64,000 nt of DNA, taken from the NCBI RefSeq assembly GCF_030376615.1, contig NZ_JARRAB010000004.1:235166-299165 (forward strand), in the 5' to 3' direction. Under the pieces are notes generated by a model. That model ran no database searches, was not told the origin of the DNA, and was given only the letters and a program-made list of their open reading frames with translations. This document shows, piece after piece, positions 30,546 through 39,700 of the stretch. Position 1 is the stretch's first letter. Each line of letters begins with the position of its first letter. The translations under genes and the position numbers were made by a program. The DNA is from Pseudomonas sp. sp1636 (GTDB taxonomy: Bacteria > Pseudomonadota > Gammaproteobacteria > Pseudomonadales > Pseudomonadaceae).

Positions 30546-31865
30546 TTATTCCGGCGAGTGGAAACTCAGGCTGTAGTTCACCGCCTGGGTGCCCGGGTCG
30601 AGGATGTCCAGGGACACGTGAATGGGCGTCTGTGGCGGCATTTCCGCCTGTCCGGCCAGTTCGCCGGCGAGGTACTCGCTGGGTTTGAAGCGGCGGCTGG
30701 CCAGTAGCCGACCATTGATGTCGGCAAAGCGCATTTCCAACAAGGGGAATGGCTGGGAAAAAGGCGCTCGGTTATACAAGATCGCATCGACTACCAGGGC
30801 GCCGCTGAATTCTGGATGGCTGCGCACCACCAGGTTGCTGCTTTTGATCTGGCCGATATCGACCTTGGACGGCAGGGTGCAGCCAAGTGCCGGGCAGAGC
30901 TGCTCGAACCAGGGGCGGTATTGATCCTGGCGGGCCAATTCGTCGAAGTTGTAGTGAATGTGCTGGCCGATCAGGGCTGTCGCGGCCAGCAGGTTCAGTG
31001 CCGCCCAGCCGAGCCGGCGGCCCCAGGGCTGGCGGGGTGGTTGCCAGTCCAGCTGCAGTGGTTCGTCGTCCAGCTCGAACAGGTGTTCGTCGCGCAGGCC
31101 GGGCTCGCTACGGGCTGGTTTGCCATCGGGCTGGCGTGGCGTTCGGGCGTCCGGGGTGTCGAGGGGCTCCGCCTCGATGTCCTGGTCGAGGCGGGGATCA
31201 TGGCGCTGGGCGCTCAAGCCCGCTTCGTCCCGCTCGGGCTCCAGGTTGTCCTTGTCCAGTGCGCTCGGTTTGAATGACGGTTCATTGTGCGCAGGGTCAT
31301 GCTCCGCTTGGGCGGTGCTGGGCGGCGCTGCTGTCGGCGTAGCGTCCTGCCGGCTGAGGGGCTGGGGCGCGTCGCCGGGGGTGAGCGGGGTACTGTTCGA
31401 GGGCGCGGCGTCTTCGCGCAGCAGGGCTTCGGCCCAGTCCTCGTTATGCCCCGGCGTCCCGGCGTCCTTGGCTGTGCGGAAGGTCTCGGTATGCCGAGAG
31501 GCTTGGCTCAGGTCGCGGAACTGCTGCGACAGCTGATGTTCCTGCGCTTCCAGCTTGGCCAGCTCTTCGTCGAGGTCGAGGCTGTCGAGATCCAGATCGT
31601 CATGAATCCATAGCGTGCCGTCGCCGTCGTGGTTCTGTGGGGGCGTCGGTGCGGGCTTGGCCTGGGGCATCGGTGCGGCGGCCGGGGGCGGCAGGCGAGT
31701 GCTGTCAGGCAGGCGTTGGCCGTGCTCGAGCAGTTGCTGCGCCGCATTGAAGACGTGCAGGCAGGCTCCGCAGCGCACGGCGCCGCGAGCGGCGCCGAGT
31801 TGCACGAGATTGACCCGAAAGCTGGTGCGGCAATGGGGGCACTGGGTGACGAAACTTTCGGGCAT
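30546..31865 (-). CDS. DUF3426 / MJ0042 zinc-finger membrane protein
   Basis: This 439-residue protein has an N-terminal zinc ribbon of the MJ0042 type, C9-x2-C12 and C32-x2-C35, and then about 230 residues of low-complexity, acidic and proline-rich sequence. One membrane helix lies near residues 284-302 (LGWAALNLLAATALIGQ). The C-terminal DUF3426 domain (about 305-439) ends SLSFHSPE. The topology suggests a cytoplasmic zinc finger linked to a periplasmic domain. Function unknown. It lies between prmA and dusB on the same strand, the conserved Pseudomonas order; the linker is the least conserved part in such proteins. Confidence 0.8.
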   Translation of the reverse strand: MPESFVTQCPHCRTSFRVNLVQLGAARGAVRCGACLHVFNAAQQLLEHGQRLPDSTRLPPPAAAPMPQAKPAPTPPQNHDGDGTLWIHDDLDLDSLDLDEELAKLEAQEHQLSQQFRDLSQASRHTETFRTAKDAGTPGHNEDWAEALLREDAAPSNSTPLTPGDAPQPLSRQDATPTAAPPSTAQAEHDPAHNEPSFKPSALDKDNLEPERDEAGLSAQRHDPRLDQDIEAEPLDTPDARTPRQPDGKPARSEPGLRDEHLFELDDEPLQLDWQPPRQPWGRRLGWAALNLLAATALIGQHIHYNFDELARQDQYRPWFEQLCPALGCTLPSKVDIGQIKSSNLVVRSHPEFSGALVVDAILYNRAPFSQPFPLLEMRFADINGRLLASRRFKPSEYLAGELAGQAEMPPQTPIHVSLDILDPGTQAVNYSLSFHSPE

Positions 31866-31961
31866 GCGGCGATCCGGTGGCCTGCAATCGGGTACGACAG
31901 GGCGATTAGTCTAACGCAGTGCCTGAACAAGCGGCAGTGCCCGGCCCCGCCTGCGGATTTT

Positions 31962-31998
31962 GTCGGGCTTCGTTGCGCCGCGCCAACCTACAGGTTGG
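31962..31998. repeat. Possible dispersed intergenic repeat between prmA and the DUF3426 gene
   Basis: The segment contains GTCGGGCTTCGTTGCGCCG followed by CCAACC-TACA-GGTTGG, a 6-bp hairpin with a 4-base loop (31983-31998). The layout resembles a short element (GGGCTTCGTT...CCAACCTAC) that I recall from many proteobacterial intergenic regions. Only one copy is present here. Confidence 0.4.
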
Positions 31999-32001
31999 GG
32001 C

Positions 32002-32898
32002 CTACTCTTGGGGCGTGTCTTGGCGGCGGCTGCCGCTGATGCGTACCCAGCCGTCCTTCACCGCGGTCGGGTCGAGCACGAAGGCCTCGCTGTAGGCCGC
32101 GCGTACTTCCTCGGCCTGCTCGGCGAGTATGCCCGACAGGGCCAGACGTCCGCCGCTCTTGACCAGGCTGGTGATCTGCGCGGCCAGGGCGACCAGCGGC
32201 CCGGCGAGGATATTGGCGACCACCACGTCGGCCTGTTGCGGCGGCAGGTCGGCCGGCAGGTACAGCGGGAAACGGGCAGGGTCGATGCCGTTGCGCCCGG
32301 CATTGTCGCGCGAAGCTTCCAGGGCCTGCGGGTCGATGTCGGTGCCGACCGCCCGGGGGGCGCCCAGCAGCAGGGCGGCGATGGCCAAAATTCCCGAGCC
32401 GCAGCCGAAATCCAGCACCTGGCAGTGGCGCAGATCCTGGCTGTCGAGCCATTCCAGGCACAGCGCGGTGGTCGGGTGGGTGCCGGTGCCGAAGGCCAGG
32501 CCCGGGTCGAGCAGCAGGTTGACGGCGTCCGGCTCAGGTGCCGCATGCCAGCTGGGCACTATCCACAGGCGTTGGCCGAAGCGCATGGGGTGGAAGTTAT
32601 CCATCCAGCTGCGTTCCCAGTCCTGATCGGCGATCACCTCGGCCTGATGTTCCGGTAGCTCGGCGCCAGTCAGCAGTTGCAGGTGGGCAAACACCGCCTC
32701 GGCCGCGGTGTCGGCTTCGAACAGGGCGAGCAGGTGGGTGTGCGACCACAGCGGGGTGGTGCCCAGATCCGGCTCGAAAATCGGTTGATCTTCGGCGTCC
32801 ATAAAGGTCACCGACACCGCGCCCACTTCCAGCAGGGCGTCTTCGTAGGTTTCTGCCTGCTCCGGGGCGATGGCGAGACGGACTTGTAACCAGGGCAT
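32002..32898 (-). CDS. prmA: Ribosomal protein L11 methyltransferase
   Basis: This 298-residue enzyme begins [16 protein letters not shown] and has an N-terminal L11-binding domain (about residues 1-60) and a Rossmann methyltransferase domain. The S-adenosylmethionine motif is [20 protein letters not shown] (about residue 165), followed by [17 protein letters not shown]. PrmA trimethylates several residues of L11. The start at 32898 is set by homology; the frame runs further upstream through an intergenic hairpin. It is 346 bases after accC, a gap filled by a hairpin and a long repeat-like element. Confidence 0.95.
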   Translation of the reverse strand: MPWLQVRLAIAPEQAETYEDALLEVGAVSVTFMDAEDQPIFEPDLGTTPLWSHTHLLALFEADTAAEAVFAHLQLLTGAELPEHQAEVIADQDWERSWMDNFHPMRFGQRLWIVPSWHAAPEPDAVNLLLDPGLAFGTGTHPTTALCLEWLDSQDLRHCQVLDFGCGSGILAIAALLLGAPRAVGTDIDPQALEASRDNAGRNGIDPARFPLYLPADLPPQQADVVVANILAGPLVALAAQITSLVKSGGRLALSGILAEQAEEVRAAYSEAFVLDPTAVKDGWVRISGSRRQDTPQE

Positions 32899-32994
32899 GG
32901 GAAACCTCGTGAGCGCTGGGGCGTGATGGTGCAATTGGCCGCGCAGCTTACTGTAAGCCTGGGGTTGCCTGCCACCGCCGGGCGGGTCAGAAGC

Positions 32995-33024
32995 GACAAG
33001 GGCCGCCCAATGGCAGCCCTTGTC
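32995..33024. terminator. Strong hairpin downstream of accC
   Basis: Arms 32995-33007 and 33012-33024 pair over 13 bp with one wobble around a 4-base loop. It resembles the purA terminator in sequence (GACAAGGGC...GCCCTTGTC). On the minus strand no clear T run follows, so termination strength is uncertain. Confidence 0.5.
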
Positions 33025-33047
33025 TAGCATTTCAGTCATGACCTCGC

Positions 33048-33232
33048 GAGCTAGAGCGAGACAAGGCGCTACGTAGTAACAGCCTTTGGCTGGTCAAAAC
33101 GGCCGAGGAAGCGGAGTTTACGTCTGTAAATGAGCATTACTCGCTCCGCTCGCCCTTCGGGCCGCGCTAAAGCGCGTTAGCCGCAAGCGGCTGCCTGAGG
33201 CCGTTTTTAACGCAGTATCGCCGACGCGCAGC
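33048..33232. repeat. Long structured intergenic element, probable dispersed Pseudomonas repeat
   Basis: The 185-base stretch contains GAGCGAGACAAGGCGC, then AAAACGGCC (33096-33104) matched by GGCCGTTTT (33199-33207), enclosing GAGGAAGCGGAGTTTACG, TGTAAATGAGCATTACTCG and several small hairpins (GCTAAAGCGCGTTAGC, CCGCAAGCGG). I recall near-identical segments (AGGAAGCGGAGTTTACG...TGTAAATGAGCAT) from unrelated intergenic sites in Pseudomonas. No coding capacity is visible. Confidence 0.6.
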
Positions 33233-33244
33233 AGGTCATTGGGC

Positions 33245-34594
33245 TTAGTGCTTGTCCATACCCAGCTTCTTCTCCAGGTAATGGATATTCACGCCGCCCT
33301 TGCAGAAGCCCTTGTCGCGCACCAGGTCGCGGTGCAGCGGCACGTTGGTCTTGATGCCGTCGACCACGATCTCGTCCAGGGCGTTGCGCATGCGCGCCAT
33401 GGCCTCGTCGCGGGTCGCGCCGTAGGTGATCAGCTTGCCGATCAGCGAGTCGTAGTGCGGCGGTACGGTGTAGCCGCTGTACAGGTGCGAGTCGACCCGC
33501 ACGCCATTGCCGCCGGGGGCATGGAAGTGCTTGACCTTGCCCGGGCAGGGCATGAAGTTGTCCGGGTCTTCGGCGTTGATCCGGCATTCCAGGGCGTGGC
33601 CGCGGATCACCACGTCGTCCTGGGTGAACGACAGCTTGTTGCCGGCGGCGATGCTGAGCATCTCCTTGACGATGTCGATGCCGGTGACCATTTCCGAGAC
33701 CGGGTGCTCGACCTGCACGCGGGTGTTCATCTCGATGAAGTAGAAGTGGCCGTCCTCGTAGAGGAACTCGAAGGTGCCGGCGCCGCGATAACCGATCTCG
33801 ATACAGGCATCGACGCAGCGCTTGAGCACTTCGGCGCGCGACTGTTCGTTGATGAACGGCGCCGGCGCTTCTTCCAATACCTTCTGGTGGCGGCGCTGCA
33901 GCGAGCAGTCGCGGTCGCCCAGGTGGATGGCTTGGCCCTGGCCGTCGGACAGAACCTGGACTTCCACGTGGCGTGGGTTGCCGAGGAACTTCTCCAGATA
34001 GACCATCGGGTTGCCGAACACCGAACCGGCTTCGCTGCGGGTCAGCTTGGCCGATTTGATCAGGTCTTCTTCCTTGTACACCACGCGCATGCCGCGACCG
34101 CCGCCGCCGCCGGCGGCCTTGATGATCACCGGGTAGCCGACTTCACGGGCAATCGCCAGGGCGGTTTCCTCGTCTTCCGGCAGCGGGCCGTCGGAGCCGG
34201 GTACCACCGGCACGCCGGCGCGCTTCATGGCGTCCTTGGCCGAGACCTTGTCGCCCATCAGGCGAATGGTTGCCGCGGTTGGGCCGATAAAGGCGAAGCC
34301 GGAGTTTTCCACCTGCTCGGCAAAATCGGCGTTTTCCGCGAGGAAGCCGTAGCCGGGGTGGATGGCGGTGGCGCCGGTGACTTCGGCGGCGCTGATGATC
34401 GCCGGAATATTCAGGTAGGACAGGGCGCCGGAAGCCGGGCCGATGCACACCGATTCGTCGGCCAGGCCCAGGTGCATCAACTCGCGGTCGGCGGTGGAGT
34501 GCACCGCGACGGTCTTGATGCCCAGCTCTTTGCAGGCGCGCAAGACGCGCAGGGCGATCTCGCCGCGGTTGGCGATCAGAACTTTTTCCAACAT
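33245..34594 (-). CDS. accC: Acetyl-CoA carboxylase, biotin carboxylase subunit
   Basis: This 449-residue ATP-grasp enzyme starts [20 protein letters not shown]. It has the glycine-rich ATP loop [13 protein letters not shown] (about residues 160-172), the [14 protein letters not shown] stretch and [18 protein letters not shown] (catalytic Glu and Arg region). It carboxylates biotin on AccB as the first half of malonyl-CoA synthesis. ATG 34594 matches the family; an upstream in-frame extension overlaps accB in another frame and is rejected. It follows accB by 17 bases and is last in the aroQ-accB-accC operon. Confidence 0.97.
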   Translation of the reverse strand: MLEKVLIANRGEIALRVLRACKELGIKTVAVHSTADRELMHLGLADESVCIGPASGALSYLNIPAIISAAEVTGATAIHPGYGFLAENADFAEQVENSGFAFIGPTAATIRLMGDKVSAKDAMKRAGVPVVPGSDGPLPEDEETALAIAREVGYPVIIKAAGGGGGRGMRVVYKEEDLIKSAKLTRSEAGSVFGNPMVYLEKFLGNPRHVEVQVLSDGQGQAIHLGDRDCSLQRRHQKVLEEAPAPFINEQSRAEVLKRCVDACIEIGYRGAGTFEFLYEDGHFYFIEMNTRVQVEHPVSEMVTGIDIVKEMLSIAAGNKLSFTQDDVVIRGHALECRINAEDPDNFMPCPGKVKHFHAPGGNGVRVDSHLYSGYTVPPHYDSLIGKLITYGATRDEAMARMRNALDEIVVDGIKTNVPLHRDLVRDKGFCKGGVNIHYLEKKLGMDKH

Positions 34595-34611
34595 CGCAGG
34601 CTCTCCGCGGT

Positions 34612-35067
34612 TCAAACGATGGTGAACAGGGGCTGGTCGTATTCCACCGGCTGGCCGTTCTCGCCCAGGATGGATTCGATGGTGCCGCTGCTCTCTGCCT
34701 CGATGTGGTTCATCATCTTCATGGCTTCGACGATGCACAGGATGTCGCCTTTCTTCACGCTCGAACCCACTTCAACGAAGTTGGCCGAGGTCGGCGAGGC
34801 GGCGCGGAAGAAGGTGCCGACCATCGGCGAACGCACCACGGTGCCGTTCAGCTTGGCGGCCGCCGGGGCGGCGGTTTCGGCGCTTGCAACGGGGGCGGCA
34901 GGCGCTGCCGGTGCAGGCTGTGGGGCGTACACGGGTGGCTGGGCGTAGGCCGGTTGCTTGCCGTGACGGCTGATGCGCACGGACTCTTCGCCTTCGCGAA
35001 TCTCCAGCTCGTCGATGCCGGACTCTTCCAGCAGTTCGATCAGTTTCTTGACTTTACGTATATCCAT
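34612..35067 (-). CDS. accB: Biotin carboxyl carrier protein of acetyl-CoA carboxylase
   Basis: This 151-residue protein starts [18 protein letters not shown], has a flexible Ala/Pro-rich linker (about residues 40-72), and ends with the biotinyl domain. The biotinylated lysine lies in the invariant motif VEAMKMMN (about residue 117). AccB carries biotin between the carboxylase (AccC) and the transcarboxylase (AccA-AccD, encoded elsewhere). It starts 22 bases after aroQ and is co-transcribed with it and accC. Confidence 0.97.
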   Translation of the reverse strand: MDIRKVKKLIELLEESGIDELEIREGEESVRISRHGKQPAYAQPPVYAPQPAPAAPAAPVASAETAAPAAAKLNGTVVRSPMVGTFFRAASPTSANFVEVGSSVKKGDILCIVEAMKMMNHIEAESSGTIESILGENGQPVEYDQPLFTIV

Positions 35068-35089
35068 AGTGGCTCAACTCCCAGTGAGG

Positions 35090-35533
35090 TCAGGGCTGTT
35101 CAAGTTGTTCGAGTGCGGCCTCCAGGGCCAGCCGGTAACCGCTGGCGCCAAGGCCGCAGATCACCCCTACGGCAACATCGGAAAAGTAGGAGTGATGGCG
35201 GAAAGCTTCGCGTTTGTGCACGTTGGACAGGTGCACTTCGATGAATGGGATGCTCACCGCCAGCAATGCGTCACGTAATGCGACGCTGGTGTGGGTGAAA
35301 GCGGCGGGATTGATCAGGATAAAGTCGACACCTTCGCCTTTTGCGGCGTGAATGCGCTCGATCAGCTCGTACTCGGCATTGCTCTGCAGATAGAGCAGAT
35401 GGTGGCCGGCCTCGCGGGCGCGGCGCTCCAGGTCGAGGTTGATCTGCTCCAGGGTGGTGGCGCCATAGACGCCCGGCTCGCGGCTGCCGAGCAAATTGAG
35501 ATTGGGGCCGTGCAGCACCAGTAAGGTGGCCAT
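35090..35533 (-). CDS. aroQ: Type II 3-dehydroquinate dehydratase
   Basis: This 147-residue enzyme has the type II signature [16 protein letters not shown] (with the catalytic tyrosine of VYG near residue 24), [17 protein letters not shown], and [20 protein letters not shown] with the catalytic histidine region. It dehydrates 3-dehydroquinate in the shikimate pathway, as a dodecamer in the cytoplasm. It leads the aroQ-accB-accC operon; a candidate promoter lies at 35566-35595. Confidence 0.96.
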   Translation of the reverse strand: MATLLVLHGPNLNLLGSREPGVYGATTLEQINLDLERRAREAGHHLLYLQSNAEYELIERIHAAKGEGVDFILINPAAFTHTSVALRDALLAVSIPFIEVHLSNVHKREAFRHHSYFSDVAVGVICGLGASGYRLALEAALEQLEQP

Positions 35534-35565
35534 GATCCGGTGTTCCTTGTTGTTGGCACTGGCGG

Positions 35566-35595
35566 ACTATGCCGGAGACGGCGCAAGGCTGTCCA
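35566..35595 (-). promoter_or_regulatory. Candidate promoter of aroQ-accB-accC
   Basis: On the minus strand TGGACA (35595-35590), an 18-base spacer and CATAGT (35571-35566) make a fair sigma-70 match (5 of 6 and 4 of 6). It starts 33 bases before the aroQ ATG. A GCCGGC-rich 7-bp hairpin (35598-35615) sits just upstream. Confidence 0.4.
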
Positions 35596-35654
35596 GTTGC
35601 CGGCAATAGCCGGCACGATGCCGGTAGTTTGCGTTATTTATCTGACTGTGAGCG

Positions 35655-37436
35655 TTAGCGGCGTTCGCTGGCCTGGCTTAGGCGAGCGGCAAAGGCTGGC
35701 GCGTCGATTTCACCGACCACCCGCAGATCCTGCCATTCGTTACCCTTGGCATCGAACAACAGGATGGCTGGCGGGCCAAACAGTTGGTAGCGATCGAGCA
35801 GGGCGCGCTGGGCGCTGTTGCTCTCGGTGATATCGAAGCGCACCAGGCGATAGCCGCCCAGTTGGCTGGCGACTGGCGGGGCGTTGAGCACTTCGCGCTC
35901 GATCACCTTGCAGCTGATGCACCAGTCGGCGTACCAGTCGAGCAGCAGGGGTTGGCCTGCGGCTTGCGCGGCGGCGAAGGCGGCGTCCAGTTCGGCCGGG
36001 CGGCTGATGGTCTGCCAGCGGTTGCTCTCCGGTTGCTCGCTGGCGCTGCCGGCCAATGGCATCTGCCCGAGCGGCCGCAGGGGGTCGTCCTGGCCTTGCA
36101 GCGCGCCGGTCCAGGCGGCCAGGGCATAGACCAGCAGTGCCAGGCCGGCCAATTGGCTGAGCTTCTGTTTGTGGGTTTTCGGCCCGAGTTCGAGGGCGCC
36201 GAGGAACAGCGCCACGCCGCCGGCGAGCAGGCCCCACAAGGCCAGGGACAGCTGACCCGGCAGCACCCGTTCGAGCAACCACACGGCCACCGCCAGCAGC
36301 AGCACGCCGAAGGCGTTGCGCACGCCAATCATCCAGGTGCCCGACTTTGGCAACAGGGCGCCGCCACCGGTGGCGAACAGCACCAGCGGCGCACCCATGC
36401 CCAGGCCCAGGGCGAACAGTTTCAAGCCGCCGCCCAAAGCATCGCCGCTGGCGCTGATATACAGCAGGGCGCCGGCCAGGGGGGCCGACACGCAGGGCGA
36501 CACCAGCAGGCTGGAGAGTACGCCGAGCAGGGCGGCGTTAGCGTAAGAGCCGCCGCGGGTCTTGCCGGCCAGGCGATCGAGCGGTTCGCTGAAACGGCGC
36601 GGCAGGCGCAGTTCGTAGACGCCGAACATGGCCAGGGCGAACACCGCGAAGAAGGCGGCGAAGGGCACCAGAATCCACGCCGATTGCAGGCGCGCCTGCA
36701 GGTTGAGGCCGGCACCGAACACCCCCATCAGGGCGCCAAGCACGGCGAAGCAGGCGGCCATCGGCAGCACATAGGCCAACGACAGGCTGAAGCTGCGCAG
36801 CCCGCCAACCTGGCCGCGCAGCACCACGCCGGAGAGGATCGGCAGCATCGGCAAGACGCAGGGGGTAAAGGTCAGGCCCAGTCCGGCGAGAAAGAACAGC
36901 GCCAGGTCGGCCCAGCTCCAGCTGCTGCCCGTGGCGTCCGGCGGGGCGGGGGTGGCGCCGGGGGCAGGCAGGCCGCCGCCGATCTTCAGCTGTTCGGTTT
37001 CCGGTGGGTAACACAGGCCCTTGTCGGCGCAGCCCTGGTAGCTGACGTTGAGATTGAACGGGCGCTTGTCCGGGTTATTCAGCGGCAACTCGACATCCAG
37101 TACGCCGTGGTACACCTCGACATCGCCGAAGTATTCGTCGAACTTCGCCTCGCCGGCCGGCAATTGCGCGGTGCCCAGGCCGACATCGGCGGGTTCGCTG
37201 CTGAATTGGAAGCGGTGTCTGTAGAGGTAGTAACCCTCGGCGGCGACGAAACGCAGTTTGATCGACTCGGTCGAACTGTCGATCAGGCTCAGGCGGAACG
37301 CCTCGCGCACGGGGAGGAAGTCTGCGCTGTTGTTCAATGGCGCGCCCAGCGCTGCCGGGGCGGGACGGTTGTCGAACAGACCCGCGCCAGCGGGCAGGGC
37401 AAGCAGCAGCAGGATCAGGCAGAGCAAACGACGCAT
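35655..37436 (-). CDS. dsbD: Thiol:disulfide interchange protein DsbD
   Basis: This 593-residue protein has a signal peptide (MRRLLCLILLLLALPAGAG), a periplasmic N-terminal domain (about 20-150) with the cysteine pair of YQGCADKGLCYPPE, eight membrane helices (about 175-440) with TPCVLPMLPILSG and SPCVSAPLAGALL, and a C-terminal thioredoxin-like domain with the active site WCISCK (about residue 510). It passes electrons from cytoplasmic thioredoxin to periplasmic DsbC and other partners. All six expected cysteines are present. It is 121 bases upstream of aroQ on the same strand. Start ATG 37436 is set by the signal peptide. Confidence 0.95.
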   Translation of the reverse strand: MRRLLCLILLLLALPAGAGLFDNRPAPAALGAPLNNSADFLPVREAFRLSLIDSSTESIKLRFVAAEGYYLYRHRFQFSSEPADVGLGTAQLPAGEAKFDEYFGDVEVYHGVLDVELPLNNPDKRPFNLNVSYQGCADKGLCYPPETEQLKIGGGLPAPGATPAPPDATGSSWSWADLALFFLAGLGLTFTPCVLPMLPILSGVVLRGQVGGLRSFSLSLAYVLPMAACFAVLGALMGVFGAGLNLQARLQSAWILVPFAAFFAVFALAMFGVYELRLPRRFSEPLDRLAGKTRGGSYANAALLGVLSSLLVSPCVSAPLAGALLYISASGDALGGGLKLFALGLGMGAPLVLFATGGGALLPKSGTWMIGVRNAFGVLLLAVAVWLLERVLPGQLSLALWGLLAGGVALFLGALELGPKTHKQKLSQLAGLALLVYALAAWTGALQGQDDPLRPLGQMPLAGSASEQPESNRWQTISRPAELDAAFAAAQAAGQPLLLDWYADWCISCKVIEREVLNAPPVASQLGGYRLVRFDITESNSAQRALLDRYQLFGPPAILLFDAKGNEWQDLRVVGEIDAPAFAARLSQASERR

Positions 37437-37596
37437 GGTGGTCTCGCGGGTCGGAAGTACCTGCATCATAACCAAGGCTGCGCTCTAGCGGCAGGGAGCA
37501 GCCTGTAAGCAGGCTTGTCGGGCGGGGCAGAAGCCGGCTGGCGCGCTTGCACGGCGATCCTGCGACCGATGGTCGCGCCTGCTCCTTGCCCGGCGT

Positions 37597-39561
37597 CTAT
37601 AGGCGAAACGCCTGCACCGCGGAGTGCAGCTGACCGCCCACTTGCAACAAGCGATCGCCTTGTTGGCGACCTGCGCCGATACGCACCAGGTTGTCGCCGC
37701 CGAGCCGGTGGATGCGTTCGCTGTGGCCGCGAATCTCGCTGACCGCGCCGCTCTGCTGGGCGGTGGCGTCGGCGATGCGTCCGGCCATGCTGGCGATGGT
37801 GCGAATCGCCGCGATGATTTCATCCAAGGCTCCATCGGCCGCCTCGGCCTGACCGGCGCTGGCCTGGGCGTGCTCGACCTGGGTGCGCATGGCGCTGACG
37901 GATTGCTGGGCGGCCTGTTGCAGGCGGCCGATCAGTTCCTGGATTTGCGCGGTGGCGCCGCTGGTGCGCTGCGACAGCGAGCGCACCTCGTCGGCGACCA
38001 CGGCGAAGCCGCGGCCGGCCTCGCCGGCGCGGGCCGCTTCGATGGCGGCGTTGAGGGCCAGCAGGTTGGTTTGCTCGGCGATGCCGCGGATCACCGTCAA
38101 TACCTTGCCGATGGTCGCGGTTTCCTCGGCCAGGTGTTCGATGGCCTGGGCGTTACCCTGCACTTCGCCGACCAGCGCATGCAGCCCGCTGAGACTTTGG
38201 CCGATCACTTGCTGGCCCTGCTCCAGGGCGCGGTCGGCATCGCGGCTGGCGTCGGCGGCCTGGCTGGCGTCGCCGGCGACTTGCTGGATGGTCGCTTCCA
38301 GTTCGCCGAGGGCGTCGCGAATCTGCGCGGTATCGCCGGCCTGGCGTTCGGCACCGGCATGCAGGCCGCCGCTGAGGTCGGCCAGGGTGCGACTGGAGCC
38401 GGCAACCTGTTCGGCATGCAGGCGGATGCTGCCGACCAGGTCGACCAGATAGGCACGCAGGCGGTTCAGCGATGCCTCGATATCGGCCAGTTCGCGGGTG
38501 CGCGACGCCAGGCGGATGTCCTCGGCGAAATCGCCCTGGGCCCAGGCCGACAGGGCCGGCACCAGGTGCTTGAGCACCCGGCTCAGGCGCCGCTGAATGG
38601 TATCGATGGTCAGGGCGATCAGCAGGATCAGGCCGATCATCAGGCCCTGCAGCAGGCGCACCTCGCCCTGAATCCGCGCATGCTCGGCGCGCACGGCCGG
38701 TTCCAGGGTGGCGAGGGCGTCTTGCACGCCATCGACCTGGTTGCGGGTGGCGTTGGTCAGGGCGGCGCGTTGTTCGATCAGGCCGCGGGTGCGCCGCAGT
38801 TCGCTCGGGTAGCGGCTGATCAGGCTGGCCAGGTCGCGTTTGAGGGCGATGCCGCGGTCTTCTGCCGGGGCGCGGTCGTCATCCCCGCTCAGGCCGAGCA
38901 GGGCGGAAAAGGCCGCGCTGGCGGAGTGGCTGTCAGCGGCGACGCCCAGTAGCGGCAGAGCGTTGAGGGCTCGGGCCTGCAGGTCGAGCGCCGCCAGCTC
39001 GCGCTCGACGTCGTCGGCCAGTGCGCTGCGCCCGCTGCTGACCAGTTTGTCGCGGGCATGGGCCAGGCGGCTCAGGTGCAGGGCGGCGGCGAACAATGGC
39101 CGGCGGTAGTCGCCGGCCTGGCTGGCGTCGCCGTTGTCGGCGTAGCGCGCGAGTTGTTCCAGGGCTCCGCCCATCTCGCGTTCGGCTTGCAGCAGCAGGC
39201 CTTGGGGGTCGCCGGCCAGCTTGCCGGCGGCGAGCAGTTGGTTGGCGCTGAAGGACTGCAACGCCGCTAGGCTGGGGCGCAGCTCCTCGGCCAGGGATGG
39301 CGGCAGCTCGGCCAGGGCGGGGGTCAGATTTTCCAGGGCCTGGATGGCCGCGCTGTGCCGCAGGGCATCGCCGCTGCCGAGGTAGCCGAGGATATTGTGC
39401 GCCGCTTCCCGCTGAAACTGCTGGGACAGGCTCAGGTAGCGCTCCATCAGCAGGTAAGGCCGCTCCAGGGCGCGTTGCGACCACCAGAGGGTGGTTGCCA
39501 GGGCGACGCAGACGGTGACCAGCAGCAGGGTGTTGAGGTTGGTAAGTGATTTCAGGCGCAT
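37597..39561 (-). CDS. ctpL: Methyl-accepting chemotaxis protein, CtpL-like
   Basis: This 654-residue chemoreceptor has membrane segments at about residues 7-26 and 303-322, an all-helical periplasmic domain of about 275 residues (HBM-like), a HAMP region and a signalling domain with [19 protein letters not shown] near 495-513. The position between dsbD and a GcbA-like gene is that of P. aeruginosa ctpL, a receptor for inorganic phosphate at low concentration whose expression depends on PhoB (known). A clear PhoB-type box lies at 39648-39665, about 90 bases upstream, which supports the assignment. Ligand remains inferred. No C-terminal CheR-binding pentapeptide. Confidence 0.85.
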   Translation of the reverse strand: MRLKSLTNLNTLLLVTVCVALATTLWWSQRALERPYLLMERYLSLSQQFQREAAHNILGYLGSGDALRHSAAIQALENLTPALAELPPSLAEELRPSLAALQSFSANQLLAAGKLAGDPQGLLLQAEREMGGALEQLARYADNGDASQAGDYRRPLFAAALHLSRLAHARDKLVSSGRSALADDVERELAALDLQARALNALPLLGVAADSHSASAAFSALLGLSGDDDRAPAEDRGIALKRDLASLISRYPSELRRTRGLIEQRAALTNATRNQVDGVQDALATLEPAVRAEHARIQGEVRLLQGLMIGLILLIALTIDTIQRRLSRVLKHLVPALSAWAQGDFAEDIRLASRTRELADIEASLNRLRAYLVDLVGSIRLHAEQVAGSSRTLADLSGGLHAGAERQAGDTAQIRDALGELEATIQQVAGDASQAADASRDADRALEQGQQVIGQSLSGLHALVGEVQGNAQAIEHLAEETATIGKVLTVIRGIAEQTNLLALNAAIEAARAGEAGRGFAVVADEVRSLSQRTSGATAQIQELIGRLQQAAQQSVSAMRTQVEHAQASAGQAEAADGALDEIIAAIRTIASMAGRIADATAQQSGAVSEIRGHSERIHRLGGDNLVRIGAGRQQGDRLLQVGGQLHSAVQAFRL

Positions 39562-39647
39562 AGGACTCGACCGGCGACGGAACGCTACTGGCGGCGCCCG
39601 ACGAGGTCTGGGCGCTGCTTCCCAGGCCCTGAAGTTATTGCGTTTTC

Positions 39648-39665
39648 ATGACAGGGTTATGACGC
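39648..39665 (-). promoter_or_regulatory. PhoB box upstream of the ctpL-like receptor
   Basis: On the minus strand GCGTCAT-AACC-CTGTCAT matches the Pho box consensus of two CTGTCAT repeats 4 bases apart: 5 of 7 in the first, 7 of 7 in the second. A possible -10 (TAACTT) follows 10 bases later, the usual spacing for PhoB-activated promoters. Confidence 0.75.
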
Positions 39666-39700
39666 TGCGGGCGCCGTCACAGATTTCTCGCGAGGCCTGG

